IMG/VR virus record: IMGVR_UViG_3300033150_001069 | Span: 1-21,983 of that record | DNA from: a virus | DNA: 21,983 nt | Direction: 5' to 3' (one strand) | Part shown: positions 15,511 to 21,229 of the stretch, one piece after another | Numbering within the stretch: position 1 is the stretch's first letter | Layout: every line of letters begins with the position of its first letter | Made by a program: the position numbers and the translations under genes | The notes under the pieces: generated by a model | Told to the model about the DNA's origin: nothing | The model's database searches: none | What the model saw: the letters and a program-made list of their open reading frames with translations, nothing else

Positions 15511-16866
15511 TTAGACCACCTCCACGGTCAGCGCGCTCTGCTCGCGCAAAAAGTTGAACGCCAGGGCCGCCGCGTCAACCAGGTCGTCGTGCACCCCCGC
15601 CAGTGTGCCGAAGCTACTTGCTTGCTGAACGAAATCCGAAACGTGCGGTCCCTCGACCAGCTTTATTAGACCCTGCTCGGCGGCGATTGACAACGGCGTA
15701 GCCCGCTGAGTTTTGCTTCCGGTCGCCGGAACGCCCTTGAAAGCGAAGCCGGCGAGGGTCCGCGTCGCGTAGTCGTCTATCACGATCTTGCCCGACGCCC
15801 CTGGCTCCTGCTCCATCACGATGGGGCAGTTTAGGCCGTCGAGGGCCGCCTGCTGGCGCACCACGGCGCGGCAGGCCGCCGGGGAGCCCCGCATGAGCAC
15901 GATGCGGTCGATGTAGTAGACGCCCGCCTTCACGGCCATGCGCAGGCCCGCCGTATAGTCTGGGTCTTTGCCGGCCTTTTCCTCCGTGGCCGCCATGTCC
16001 CAGGCGCGCACCTCCGCGTCCGGGGGCTCCGGGCGCGCGCGCACGATTTCGAGCCAGTCGGGCCGGAACATACTGCCCGTGGGGATGAAGGTCCAGTCAC
16101 CCTCGCGCAGCCGCCGCCGCGTCACAGGGTCGAGCTGCGCCAGGCTCTCCTCGTAGGATTCGCGGTCCAGGTGGGGGTTGTCCTCAAGGCGCGCCGGGAT
16201 GAAGGGCCGCCCATGCTCGCGCCCGTCCACCAGGAACCTTTCCCGCACCCACTCGACGCCCGGGCCGACGGGGCCGCCGGCGGCGCGCATCCGCAAGGGG
16301 ACGCGCGCGGTTTTCAGTCGGCGCAGGCGCGAGTGTAGAAAACGGTATTGTTCAGCCCCGATCAGCGTTACCTCGTCAACCCCGATGAACTGATACTCGG
16401 CGGTCGAATAGTTGTATTCGTCGCCCGGCGATTGCAGGTAGCCGAAGTCGAGGCGCGCGCCGCTGGGGAAGTACCACCTGTGCTCGCTCGCGTTGTAGCG
16501 CGCGCCAGTGTCGGCCAACCACTCGCGCGACCGGGGAATCGGCGAGTTCGGCTTCGTCAAGTCTGAGTACGACCGCATCACGATCAGCGCCGCGTAGCCG
16601 GGCACCTCGACGTATTGGAGGGCGGCCATGAGCAGGGCGTCGGTTTTGCCGCCGCCCGCCGCGCCGCCGTAGAGGGCCTCGCGGTGGGGCAGCGACAGGA
16701 ACAGAGCTTGGGGATACGTCGGCTGGTGCGGGATGAACGGGTTGGCGTCTACGGTGGCCAGGACCAGGGCTGCGCCTTCAGTCGTCCACTCCGGTAGAAG
16801 CGCCCGTTCCGTTCCCGGCAGGGCCGTCAGCCTGCCCGCCTTGTAGGAGGTCCCGGTAATACTCAA
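15511..16866 (-). CDS. Terminase large subunit (TTG start)
   Basis: The 451-residue packaging motor has a Walker A motif GGAAGGGKTD (67-76, Lys74) and a Walker B FIGVDEV (160-166, Asp164 and Glu165). The C-terminal RNase H-like nuclease has Asp290 in AWDMAATEE, acidic MEQEPGASGK (Glu352, Glu354), and HDDLVDAAA (Asp427, Asp428, Asp431). The start codon is TTG at 16866, with a GGAGG ribosome site six bases upstream. No ATG lies between it and the Walker A motif. It overlaps the small subunit by 89 bases. All catalytic residues appear intact. Confidence 0.93.
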   Translation of the reverse strand: MSITGTSYKAGRLTALPGTERALLPEWTTEGAALVLATVDANPFIPHQPTYPQALFLSLPHREALYGGAAGGGKTDALLMAALQYVEVPGYAALIVMRSYSDLTKPNSPIPRSREWLADTGARYNASEHRWYFPSGARLDFGYLQSPGDEYNYSTAEYQFIGVDEVTLIGAEQYRFLHSRLRRLKTARVPLRMRAAGGPVGPGVEWVRERFLVDGREHGRPFIPARLEDNPHLDRESYEESLAQLDPVTRRRLREGDWTFIPTGSMFRPDWLEIVRARPEPPDAEVRAWDMAATEEKAGKDPDYTAGLRMAVKAGVYYIDRIVLMRGSPAACRAVVRQQAALDGLNCPIVMEQEPGASGKIVIDDYATRTLAGFAFKGVPATGSKTQRATPLSIAAEQGLIKLVEGPHVSDFVQQASSFGTLAGVHDDLVDAAALAFNFLREQSALTVEVV

Positions 16867-17245
16867 CGCGCGCCTCCAGGTCCACCGTCTGTTTACTATC
16901 CACCTGACCGGTATGGTGCAGGTAAACCTTGTCGGCGAGGCGGTACTTGTCCCCCGCGTTCGCCTTCAGCCAGAAGATGATTAGGGCCGCCGGCAGGCCC
17001 TGTTCGCTTCCCGGGTCGAGCGCCACGAGGATACGCTGGAAAAGCGCGTCCTCGATCATCCCGATGCGGAGCTTGTGCTGCTCGACCTTCGCGTCCTCAT
17101 ACTCGCGCCCGAAGTCCGGGTCTCGCTGCGCCCAGCGGCGCACGGTCCGCGCCGTGCACCCGACCTTCTTGGCCGCCTGCGCCACCGTGAGCGGGCGCGT
17201 GCGGTAGAGTTGCAGGAACCGCCGTTGCTGGCGCGTCAGCGCCAT
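16778..17245 (-). CDS. Terminase small subunit
   Basis: This 155-residue protein has an N-terminal helix-turn-helix: LTRQQRRFLQLYRTRPLTVA, then AAKKVGCTARTVRRWAQRDP at about 24-43. A central helical region (YEDAKVEQHKLRIGMIEDAL, AALIIFWLKANAGDKYRLAD) is typical of phage terminase small subunits, which recognise the packaging site and assemble as a ring. The C-terminus is flexible and Gly-rich. ATG 17245 has a GGGGGAG site. It lies directly upstream of the large subunit, which confirms the assignment. Confidence 0.88.
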   Translation of the reverse strand: MALTRQQRRFLQLYRTRPLTVAQAAKKVGCTARTVRRWAQRDPDFGREYEDAKVEQHKLRIGMIEDALFQRILVALDPGSEQGLPAALIIFWLKANAGDKYRLADKVYLHHTGQVDSKQTVDLEARVEYYRDLLQGGQADGPAGNGTGASTGVDD

Positions 17246-17248
17246 CGT

Positions 17249-17581
17249 TTACTCCCCCGGAAAGGTCCGCTCGACGTGCTCGGCGGTGATCACGCGCCAG
17301 CCCCAGCCGTGCAGGTAGTCGAGGAACTTGTCGCCGTCCACGACCTCCGGGTCGGCGCACAGGTCCACGTAGACGCCCCGCTCTCCCGGGCGCAGAAGCA
17401 GGACCGCGTGTCCCTCCACCATCAGCACGGCGAGGCTGTAGCCCCCCGTCGCCAAGCGGTGCTCGACGTAGGTGAGCGTGCGCCCGCCGGCGTGCCAGCA
17501 GGCGTTGACGAGAAACGACCTTAGCTCGACGTCGGCGGTCTTTCGCGGCGTGTCGAGCACGGCCAGCGTATGACGCATCAT
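17249..17581 (-). CDS. SpeD-like (S-adenosylmethionine decarboxylase-like) small protein lacking the catalytic serine
   Basis: The 110-residue protein resembles bacterial SpeD/SpeH over most of its length. It has a short first strand (MRHTLAVLD), a helix, then GYSLAVLMVEGHAVLLLRPG and GVYVDLCADPE, a helix (DKFLDYLHGWG), and a final strand ending RVITAEHVER. Against the SES-H-x6-P-x7-D-L block of true enzymes, Glu56, His58, Pro65, Asp73 and Leu74 align without gaps. The Ser that becomes the pyruvoyl group is Gly57, and the catalytic His and Cys positions are Leu62 and Asp77. If homologous, it cannot form the pyruvoyl cofactor. It starts at ATG 17581, overlapping the methyltransferase stop, with GGAGG upstream. 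The family call is from pattern memory; other small alpha/beta folds are possible. Confidence 0.5.
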   Translation of the reverse strand: MMRHTLAVLDTPRKTADVELRSFLVNACWHAGGRTLTYVEHRLATGGYSLAVLMVEGHAVLLLRPGERGVYVDLCADPEVVDGDKFLDYLHGWGWRVITAEHVERTFPGE

Positions 17582-18498
17582 TGCGGCAACCTCCCCACGA
17601 GTAGATATTCGTGAACGCGCGGCAGAATCCGGTGCTTATTCTGCGGGACGCTGAACAGGGTGTTCGTTCCTCCGAGAAGCGTGTCGGGGAGAATGGCGAC
17701 GTCCCAGGGGTCGAACCCGGCGTCGGCCATCGTGCGGAGAATGTCGGCGTGGAAGGGATAGAACCGCCCCTTGTAGCGGAAGTCCCCGACGTTGACGACG
17801 AGCCACGCGCGGGGCGCGGCCTGCGCGCGCATAGCCCGCCACACCTGGGCCATCGACGCGAGAAACTCCTGGTAGGTCAGCCGGGTGAGCTGGCGCGGGT
17901 CGTCGTCGTATTTCTCGACGCACCAGTAGGGGGGCGAGGTGAAACAGAACTGCCAGCCCCGCACCTCGCGCCCTATGGTGCGCGCGTCCTGGTCCCGCAC
18001 CTCCAGGCGCAGCTCCGTGGGCTGGAGCCGCCCGATGACGGCCCGGCAGAAGCGGAGATAATCCTGGCAGACGTCGTAGCCGACATAGTGGAGCCCCAGC
18101 GCATGGGCGACCTGGAGCCGGACGCCGTGGCCGGCGAACGGGTCGCAATAGAGCTGCCCGGGCTCGGCGTAGTATTTGACGGCGAACTCGACGAGCACGG
18201 AGGGCATCACGGAGGCCGCCTTTCCAGGCTTCGCGCCGCGCGATTGCACATGCCCGACGGTGCTTTTCCAGGACGGGTCGGCGGCGGCGTATCGCTGGAG
18301 CGACGGCGAGGAGCCCAGGGCGTAGCGGGCGAGGCCCGTCTCGTCCTGATACTGGAGCACCGTCATGCCGTCCTTGCGGTGGAGCTTGAGTATGCTGCGG
18401 GGGATACAGCGGAAGCGCCGGCGCATACGTCGGCGGTCCCGCCGGCTCCGCGCGAGGGGGCCGGTGACGACTTCGCCCAGCTTCAGCGCCTTAGCCAT
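17578..18498 (-). CDS. DNA methyltransferase (SPPY type, N4-cytosine or N6-adenine)
   Basis: The 306-residue enzyme starts at ATG 18498 (MAKALKLGEV), with AGGAGAG upstream; the in-frame extension to 18549 has no good site. It carries SAM-binding motif I as DPFAGHG at 119-125, a YVGYDVCQ strand at 138-145, and the catalytic motif IV TSPPYW at 187-192. Further conserved blocks are LVVNVGDFRYKGRFYP (233-248) and a C-terminal HEYLLVGR. Motif I precedes motif IV. The sequence alone does not tell whether adenine N6 or cytosine N4 is the target. The basic N-terminus (residues 18-32, eleven Arg) may bind DNA. It overlaps the ParB-like gene by 8 bases. Likely role: protection from host restriction or marking of the phage genome. 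Confidence 0.88.
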   Translation of the reverse strand: MAKALKLGEVVTGPLARSRRDRRRMRRRFRCIPRSILKLHRKDGMTVLQYQDETGLARYALGSSPSLQRYAAADPSWKSTVGHVQSRGAKPGKAASVMPSVLVEFAVKYYAEPGQLYCDPFAGHGVRLQVAHALGLHYVGYDVCQDYLRFCRAVIGRLQPTELRLEVRDQDARTIGREVRGWQFCFTSPPYWCVEKYDDDPRQLTRLTYQEFLASMAQVWRAMRAQAAPRAWLVVNVGDFRYKGRFYPFHADILRTMADAGFDPWDVAILPDTLLGGTNTLFSVPQNKHRILPRVHEYLLVGRLPQ

Positions 18499-19210
18499 CG
18501 TTGCTCTCCTCGCCCTCGCCGTCCTCGTCGCCCAGGACGTCGGCCACAAACGCGGCCAGCTTGTCGGCGAGCAGGTCTCCGGGCCGGGCCAGGATCGCCT
18601 CGCGGAGGCGGTCGGCGTCGTCGGGGTCGACCCACCCCTTGAGGGCGTAGCCGCACTCGAAGGGGACCAGGGTATCGGCCAGGGTCGACGGCTCGTTCTC
18701 GCCGTCGCCCTCAGTCCAGGGGGAGCCGCCCTCCCCCTCGCCGCCGGGAGTCTCGGGGCCGTAGGCGAACACGAACTCTGTTAGGTCGATTTCGGGGAAG
18801 TTGAAGTCCTCCAGCTCGTCGAAGCCGATGCCAGACTCGACGACGAACTCGTAGAGCCCGTCCTCCGTGACCTCGCCGAACTGCGACGTCAGGGCCAGCA
18901 CCTTCCGTTTCGCCTCGGCTATGTCCTTGGCCTCGACTACGGAGACGGGCACGGGCGGCACCTCGTAGCCGTCCTTGGCCATCTCCTGGAGCACCCGAAC
19001 CCGCTGGTGGCCGTTGAGCACATAGCACTTCCCCTCGTGCTCCCATACCGCCACGGGCTCGGAGAAGCCGAGCCGGAGAATCTGCTTGCGGAGCCGCTCG
19101 AAGTTTGCCCTCGACAGGCTTTTCAGGGAGCCCTGAAACGGCTCCAGCTTCTCCAGGGGCCTCGTGTCGGCCCCATCGCACGCCATCTTCACCCGCCGTC
19201 GCTTCGCCAT
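18491..19210 (-). CDS. ParB/Sulfiredoxin-fold nuclease-domain protein
   Basis: This 239-residue protein has a ParB N-domain: a lead-in at about 18-57 (RPLEKLEPFQGSLKSLSR, ILRLGFSEPVAVWEHEGK) and the phosphate-binding motif VLNGHQRVRVLQEM at 64-77. The following EVPPVPVSVVEAKDIAEAKR block is typical of phage ParB-like proteins. The last 70 residues are acidic and low in complexity. No clear helix-turn-helix follows, so it is not a plasmid-partition ParB. Such domains commonly neighbour DNA methyltransferases in phages and may act as nucleases or nucleotide-dependent DNA-binding proteins. It is the first gene of the operon: ATG 19210, with GAGAGG seven bases upstream. Function beyond fold is unknown. 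Confidence 0.85.
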   Translation of the reverse strand: MAKRRRVKMACDGADTRPLEKLEPFQGSLKSLSRANFERLRKQILRLGFSEPVAVWEHEGKCYVLNGHQRVRVLQEMAKDGYEVPPVPVSVVEAKDIAEAKRKVLALTSQFGEVTEDGLYEFVVESGIGFDELEDFNFPEIDLTEFVFAYGPETPGGEGEGGSPWTEGDGENEPSTLADTLVPFECGYALKGWVDPDDADRLREAILARPGDLLADKLAAFVADVLGDEDGEGEESNDG

Positions 19211-19262
19211 GCCCGCGCCTCTCTGTCGCGCCCCGGGCCTTGATCATCCGCACACCGCACAG

Positions 19263-19312
19263 GGCGGGGGAGCGCCGCGCCCGCACTGTCCGGTTGCTGG
19301 TCGCTCCCCGCC
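19263..19312 (-). other. Inverted repeat in the leader of the minus-strand operon
   Basis: GGCGGGGGAGCG (19263-19274) and CGCTCCCCGCC (19302-19312) can pair over 11 bases with one bulged G, enclosing 27 bases. It lies about 50 bases upstream of the ParB-like start, inside the proposed 5' leader. In GC-rich sequence such repeats arise by chance, so a regulatory role is only possible. Confidence 0.3.
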
Positions 19313-19390
19313 TGCGTCCGGTCCTGGGGCGCGGGGATAGGACCGTCGCCCCTGTGCGGCCCCGTGGCGTGGGAGGTGCCCACGGCGTCT

Positions 19391-19420
19391 ATGCTACTCC
19401 GGCCCCCCGCGCCTTGTCAA
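19391..19420 (-). promoter_or_regulatory. Candidate promoter for the structural operon
   Basis: Read on the minus strand, a perfect -35 TTGACA (19420-19415) is followed after 18 bases by TAGCAT (19396-19391), a four-of-six match to the -10 consensus. Transcription would begin near 19384, leaving a leader of about 174 bases before the ParB-like ATG at 19210. A run of nine G on this strand lies immediately upstream of the -35. It assumes a sigma70-like host factor. Confidence 0.5.
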
Positions 19421-19429
19421 CCCCCCCCC
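19421..19429. repeat. C9 homopolymer tract (G9 on the minus strand)
   Basis: Nine consecutive C on the plus strand directly abut the proposed minus-strand -35 element. Tracts of this length can slip during replication and can also be misread by sequencers. A shift here would change spacing only between the -35 and any upstream activator or UP element. Confidence 0.8.
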
Positions 19430-19490
19430 TGTCGCCAGCGGCCCGCCTTTTCACGACCCTGCGGACAGAGCGGACACCCCCCGGGTCGGC

Positions 19491-19526
19491 GCGTCCCCGG
19501 TTTTTCCAGGCGTCCCGGTTTTTTCC
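19491..19526 (+). repeat. Short direct repeat
   Basis: GCGTCCCCGGTTTTTCC (19491-19507) is followed two bases later by GCGTCCCGGTTTTTTCC (19510-19526). The copies differ only by the C and T run lengths. The spacing of 19 bases, about two helical turns, would suit binding of two protein copies on one DNA face. The function is unknown. Confidence 0.6.
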
Positions 19527-19567
19527 GTTTCTCTGCGGCGGCTTTTCGGATTTCTCGCGCGCGCGCG

Positions 19568-19600
19568 GTAGTTGTTACTCTACGTAGAGTCTATAACTAC
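19568..19600. promoter_or_regulatory. Palindrome, candidate operator
   Basis: A perfect 14-base palindrome ACTCTACGTAGAGT (19577-19590) is flanked by a second pair of inverted arms, GTAGTT (19568-19573) and AACTAC (19595-19600). The spacers between the pairs are three and four bases. The nested symmetry in an AT-richer patch between divergent operons fits a dimeric or tetrameric repressor site. No repressor gene is in the window. Confidence 0.5.
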
Positions 19601-19658
19601 CTACGGAGAGGGGAGTTGCGGAACCTTGGGTTTTTTCGGGAAAAATCCAGTTTTGGGC

Positions 19659-19687
19659 TGGACACCCGCCCCTGTATCCGGTATCAT
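19659..19687 (+). promoter_or_regulatory. Candidate promoter for the plus-strand small-gene operon
   Basis: TGGACA (19659-19664, five of six against TTGACA) is followed after exactly 17 bases by TATCAT (19682-19687, five of six against TATAAT). The start of transcription would be near 19694. That is about 24 bases before the ATG at 19718 and 93 before the ATG at 19787. The -10 is part of a perfect palindrome TATCATGATA (19682-19691), so a repressor could compete with RNA polymerase here. Confidence 0.6.
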
Positions 19688-19691
19688 GATA
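19682..19691. promoter_or_regulatory. Palindrome overlapping the -10 element
   Basis: TATCATGATA is a perfect 10-base palindrome containing the proposed -10 hexamer. Its placement suggests an operator, though a 10-base AT-rich palindrome can occur by chance. The sequence differs from the 14-base palindrome about 90 bases upstream, so the two would not obviously bind the same protein. Confidence 0.35.
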
Positions 19692-19786
19692 ACCCGAATC
19701 GAGGAGAGGAGAGAGCGATGAGGGACGCGAGGGAAAGCCGGAAGCCGGAAAGGGACGAAAGACTCCAGACGAGGGAGGAGAAGGTT

Positions 19787-20146
19787 ATGAACGTTAGTGA
19801 GCAGTTCGTCGGCTGGGCGCGCGGGCGCGACGGCGGCAGCGTCAGCCTGGAAGTGTTCGACGCCGAAGGGGTCTTCACCGGGCGCGTCGTCGTTCTGACC
19901 TGCGGGCAGTCCTACGACCTGTTGCCCGGCGAAACGCTGGTCCGCGCGGACATCATCACCGGCGACCAGTTCTTTACGGGCGGGACGGTTCGCCTGGTCC
20001 AGCGAGGGGGCGAGCTGATCTTGCGGCACGAGCAACCCGGCGGGGCCGAGGTCGACGACGACCTGACGGCCGACCCGGAAGACGCGCGCGCCGACGAGAT
20101 CATCGAGCGGGCCGCGCGGGATACTCAGGACGGGGAGGACGACTAA
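19787..20146 (+). CDS. First gene of the small-gene operon, unknown function
   Basis: The 119-residue acidic protein begins MNVSEQFVGWARGRDGG and has alternating strands (GSVSLEVFDAEGVFTGRVVV, GETLVRADIITGDQFFTGG, GTVRLVQRGGELIL), suggesting a small beta barrel. An acidic tail ends DTQDGEDD. The start at 19787 has GGAGG eight bases upstream. An in-frame ATG at 19718 also has a strong site and lies closer to the proposed promoter. It would add 23 charged residues (MRDARESRKPERDERLQTRE at the start) with rare AGG/AGA codons, so I prefer 19787 but cannot exclude it. The stop overlaps the next start as TAATG. Confidence 0.7.
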   Translation: MNVSEQFVGWARGRDGGSVSLEVFDAEGVFTGRVVVLTCGQSYDLLPGETLVRADIITGDQFFTGGTVRLVQRGGELILRHEQPGGAEVDDDLTADPEDARADEIIERAARDTQDGEDD

Positions 20147-20148
20147 TG
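20132..20148 (+). promoter_or_regulatory. Repeated gene-junction ribosome site, copy 1
   Basis: GGGGAGGACGACTAATG carries the ribosome binding site, the stop of the upstream gene and the start of the next in 17 bases. In the upstream frame it encodes G-E-D-D-stop. Nearly identical junctions occur at 20410-20426, 20907-20923 and 21671-21685. Confidence 0.8.
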
Positions 20149-20424
20149 AGCGACGAGCGGATTACGACCCTGGCGGCCCGGAGCGCCCAAATCGCCGCGC
20201 AGCGGGACCATTTCTCCCTCACCCGGGTCACGCCCCAGGGCCAGGACTACTTTTACCTGCGTTACCGCCTCGGGCGCAACCCCACACGCCTGGAGGCCAA
20301 ACGGTTCGTGGACGCCTACGTCGACCATTTCGTCGGCTACCTGGCCGCACACCTGCGCAGGGCCGTAATGGACGACATGAAGCGCCGGTCTTTCATCGAC
20401 TCAAGCGATGGGGAGGACGAGTAA
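20146..20424 (+). CDS. Small operon protein 2, unknown function
   Basis: The 92-residue protein begins MSDERITTLAARSAQIAAQR (helical), followed by a strand-rich segment with aromatic residues (HFSLTRVTPQGQDYFYLRYR). A helix (PTRLEAKRFVDAYVDHFVGY) and a basic helix then run to the acidic end SSDGEDE. It has no Cys, signal or membrane segment. The strand-strand-helix order with alternating hydrophobics suggests a small alpha/beta domain. The start overlaps the upstream stop (TAATG), and the stop overlaps the next start in the same way. No family is recognised. Confidence 0.75.
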   Translation: MSDERITTLAARSAQIAAQRDHFSLTRVTPQGQDYFYLRYRLGRNPTRLEAKRFVDAYVDHFVGYLAAHLRRAVMDDMKRRSFIDSSDGEDE

Positions 20425-20426
20425 TG
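20410..20426 (+). promoter_or_regulatory. Repeated gene-junction ribosome site, copy 2
   Basis: GGGGAGGACGAGTAATG differs from copy 1 by a single base (C to G before TAATG), changing the last acidic residue from Asp to Glu. It again combines stop and start as TAATG. Confidence 0.8.
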
Positions 20427-20921
20427 CGCCCCTACGCACCCAAAGACGAGCTGATCTTCGCAGGCACGGCGGCGACGGACGGGCGCTGCGAGAGGTGCCT
20501 GGGCCTCATCCGCGCAGGCGAGGCCCACTACCTGGACCCCGACCATGCCCGATACCCCTACGCCCAGCGCACCCCGGCCTGGGTGTGCACCCGCTGCGCC
20601 GACTCGCCGGACGGGTATTGCAGCGAGAAGGACTTCGAGGAGGAGGGCGAAAGGATGCATGCATACGAGGTGGAGTACTGTAAAGGACGGGCCGGGTTTG
20701 AGCGGACGCTCGCTCGCGAAGTCGTCTTCGCCGCCTCAGCCGAAGAGGCGCTGGCGCTCTGCATGCATGGCGAGGATTGGCCGGTGCAGGTTCGCGACCG
20801 GCACTTCGCCGCTGCGTGCAATCCGAAATACGCATCAAGCGATGACTACTCGGAGTGTTATATCGCGGAGCGGCTCAGCACGGACGATTACCAAGACCTT
20901 GACGACAAGGAGGACGACTAA
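20424..20921 (+). CDS. Zinc-finger-like two-domain protein, possibly with an internal start
   Basis: This 165-residue protein has an N-terminal zinc-binding pattern, Cys22-x2-Cys25 and Cys55-x2-Cys58, with His35 and His41 between them; it looks like a small treble-clef finger. A short acidic linker (DFEEEGER) leads to Met78, which has a strong ribosome site of its own. The C-terminal domain (MHAYEVEYCKGRAGFERT, then REVVFAASAEEALALCM) is alpha/beta, with an acidic end (DLDDKEDD). The internal ATG at 20655 would give an 88-residue protein. The gene may be a fusion of two ancestral small genes. Function unknown; nucleic-acid binding is possible for the finger. Confidence 0.75.
   Translation: MRPYAPKDELIFAGTAATDGRCERCLGLIRAGEAHYLDPDHARYPYAQRTPAWVCTRCADSPDGYCSEKDFEEEGERMHAYEVEYCKGRAGFERTLAREVVFAASAEEALALCMHGEDWPVQVRDRHFAAACNPKYASSDDYSECYIAERLSTDDYQDLDDKEDD
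20637..20657 (+). promoter_or_regulatory. Internal ribosome site and in-frame ATG in the zinc-finger-like gene
   Basis: GAGGAGGAGGGCGAAAGG directly precedes an in-frame ATG at 20655. The same motif, GAGGAGGAGCGAAAG then ATG, forms the genuine start site at 21201-21218 in this operon; the internal copy has only two extra G. Independent initiation of the C-terminal domain is therefore plausible. Confidence 0.5.
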
Positions 20922-20923
20922 TG
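20907..20923 (+). promoter_or_regulatory. Repeated gene-junction ribosome site, copy 3
   Basis: AAGGAGGACGACTAATG matches copy 1 except for the first two bases. It encodes K-E-D-D-stop and starts the next gene on ATGAACAC, the same first codons used after copy 4. Confidence 0.8.
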
Positions 20924-21229
20924 AACACGCGGAAACGATTGCCGCTGCGGCTGACGCGCCGGCAGCGGGCGGTCGTCAAGCGGGCGCTGGCGGCCATGGC
21001 GGCCTTCCCGCACGAGCAGAGCGACCGGGCCTACACGCCCGACGCCCTGCCCGTGATCAGCGCCGGCGTCCTGTTCGCCGTCCCGACCGCCGCCGGCTTC
21101 GCCGCCCTTCACGAGCTGGCGTGTCGCCTGGAGGCGCGAACCCACGACCCGGCGGCCCGCAGCGTTGCGCGCCGCATTCGTGCCGTCTACCAGATTCCGG
21201 GAGGAGGAGCGAAAGATGGGAGCGCTTGA
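20921..21229 (+). CDS. Small basic operon protein, unknown function
   Basis: The 102-residue protein has a basic N-terminus (MNTRKRLPLRLTRRQRAVVK), a helix, then a hydrophobic middle (LPVISAGVLFAVPTAAGFAA) too short and broken for a confident membrane segment, and a C-terminal helix (LACRLEARTHDPAARSVARR). The basic start suggests nucleic-acid binding, which is only inference. The last 14 bases overlap the next gene; the codons for GGGAKDGSA at the end carry that gene's ribosome site. The start overlaps the upstream stop as TAATG. Confidence 0.7.
   Translation: MNTRKRLPLRLTRRQRAVVKRALAAMAAFPHEQSDRAYTPDALPVISAGVLFAVPTAAGFAALHELACRLEARTHDPAARSVARRIRAVYQIPGGGAKDGSA

Larger units (their letters stand above)
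19211..19786. promoter_or_regulatory. Divergent intergenic regulatory region
   Basis: This is the only stretch over 300 bases without a convincing gene (507 bases to the earlier possible start at 19718, 576 to the chosen start). It separates the minus-strand structural operon from the plus-strand small-gene operon. It contains a candidate promoter in each direction, a 14-base and a 10-base perfect palindrome, a run of nine C, a 17-base direct repeat, and T-rich patches that contrast with the GC-rich surroundings. The open frame covering it on the plus strand from 19364 is Pro/Arg-rich before about 19718 and is not credible as coding. No tRNA or clear attachment site was seen. Confidence 0.75.

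Noticed and set aside
19189-19383. 64-residue minus-strand frame in the leader of the ParB-like gene
   Set aside because: The composition is that of random GC-rich sequence and it overlaps the ParB-like start out of frame. A leader peptide cannot be excluded but has no support.
19628-19649. T-run and A-run near the right promoter as an intrinsic terminator
   Set aside because: The possible stem has only about five A-T pairs plus two G-C pairs with a mismatch, too weak to call.
19601-20035. 144-residue minus-strand frame opposite the first small operon gene
   Set aside because: It has no good start signal, lies under a plausible promoter and coding gene of the opposite strand, and has no recognisable motif.
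20655-20664. ATGCATGCAT palindrome as an operator
   Set aside because: It lies inside coding sequence at a start-like codon and is short; a chance occurrence is more likely.
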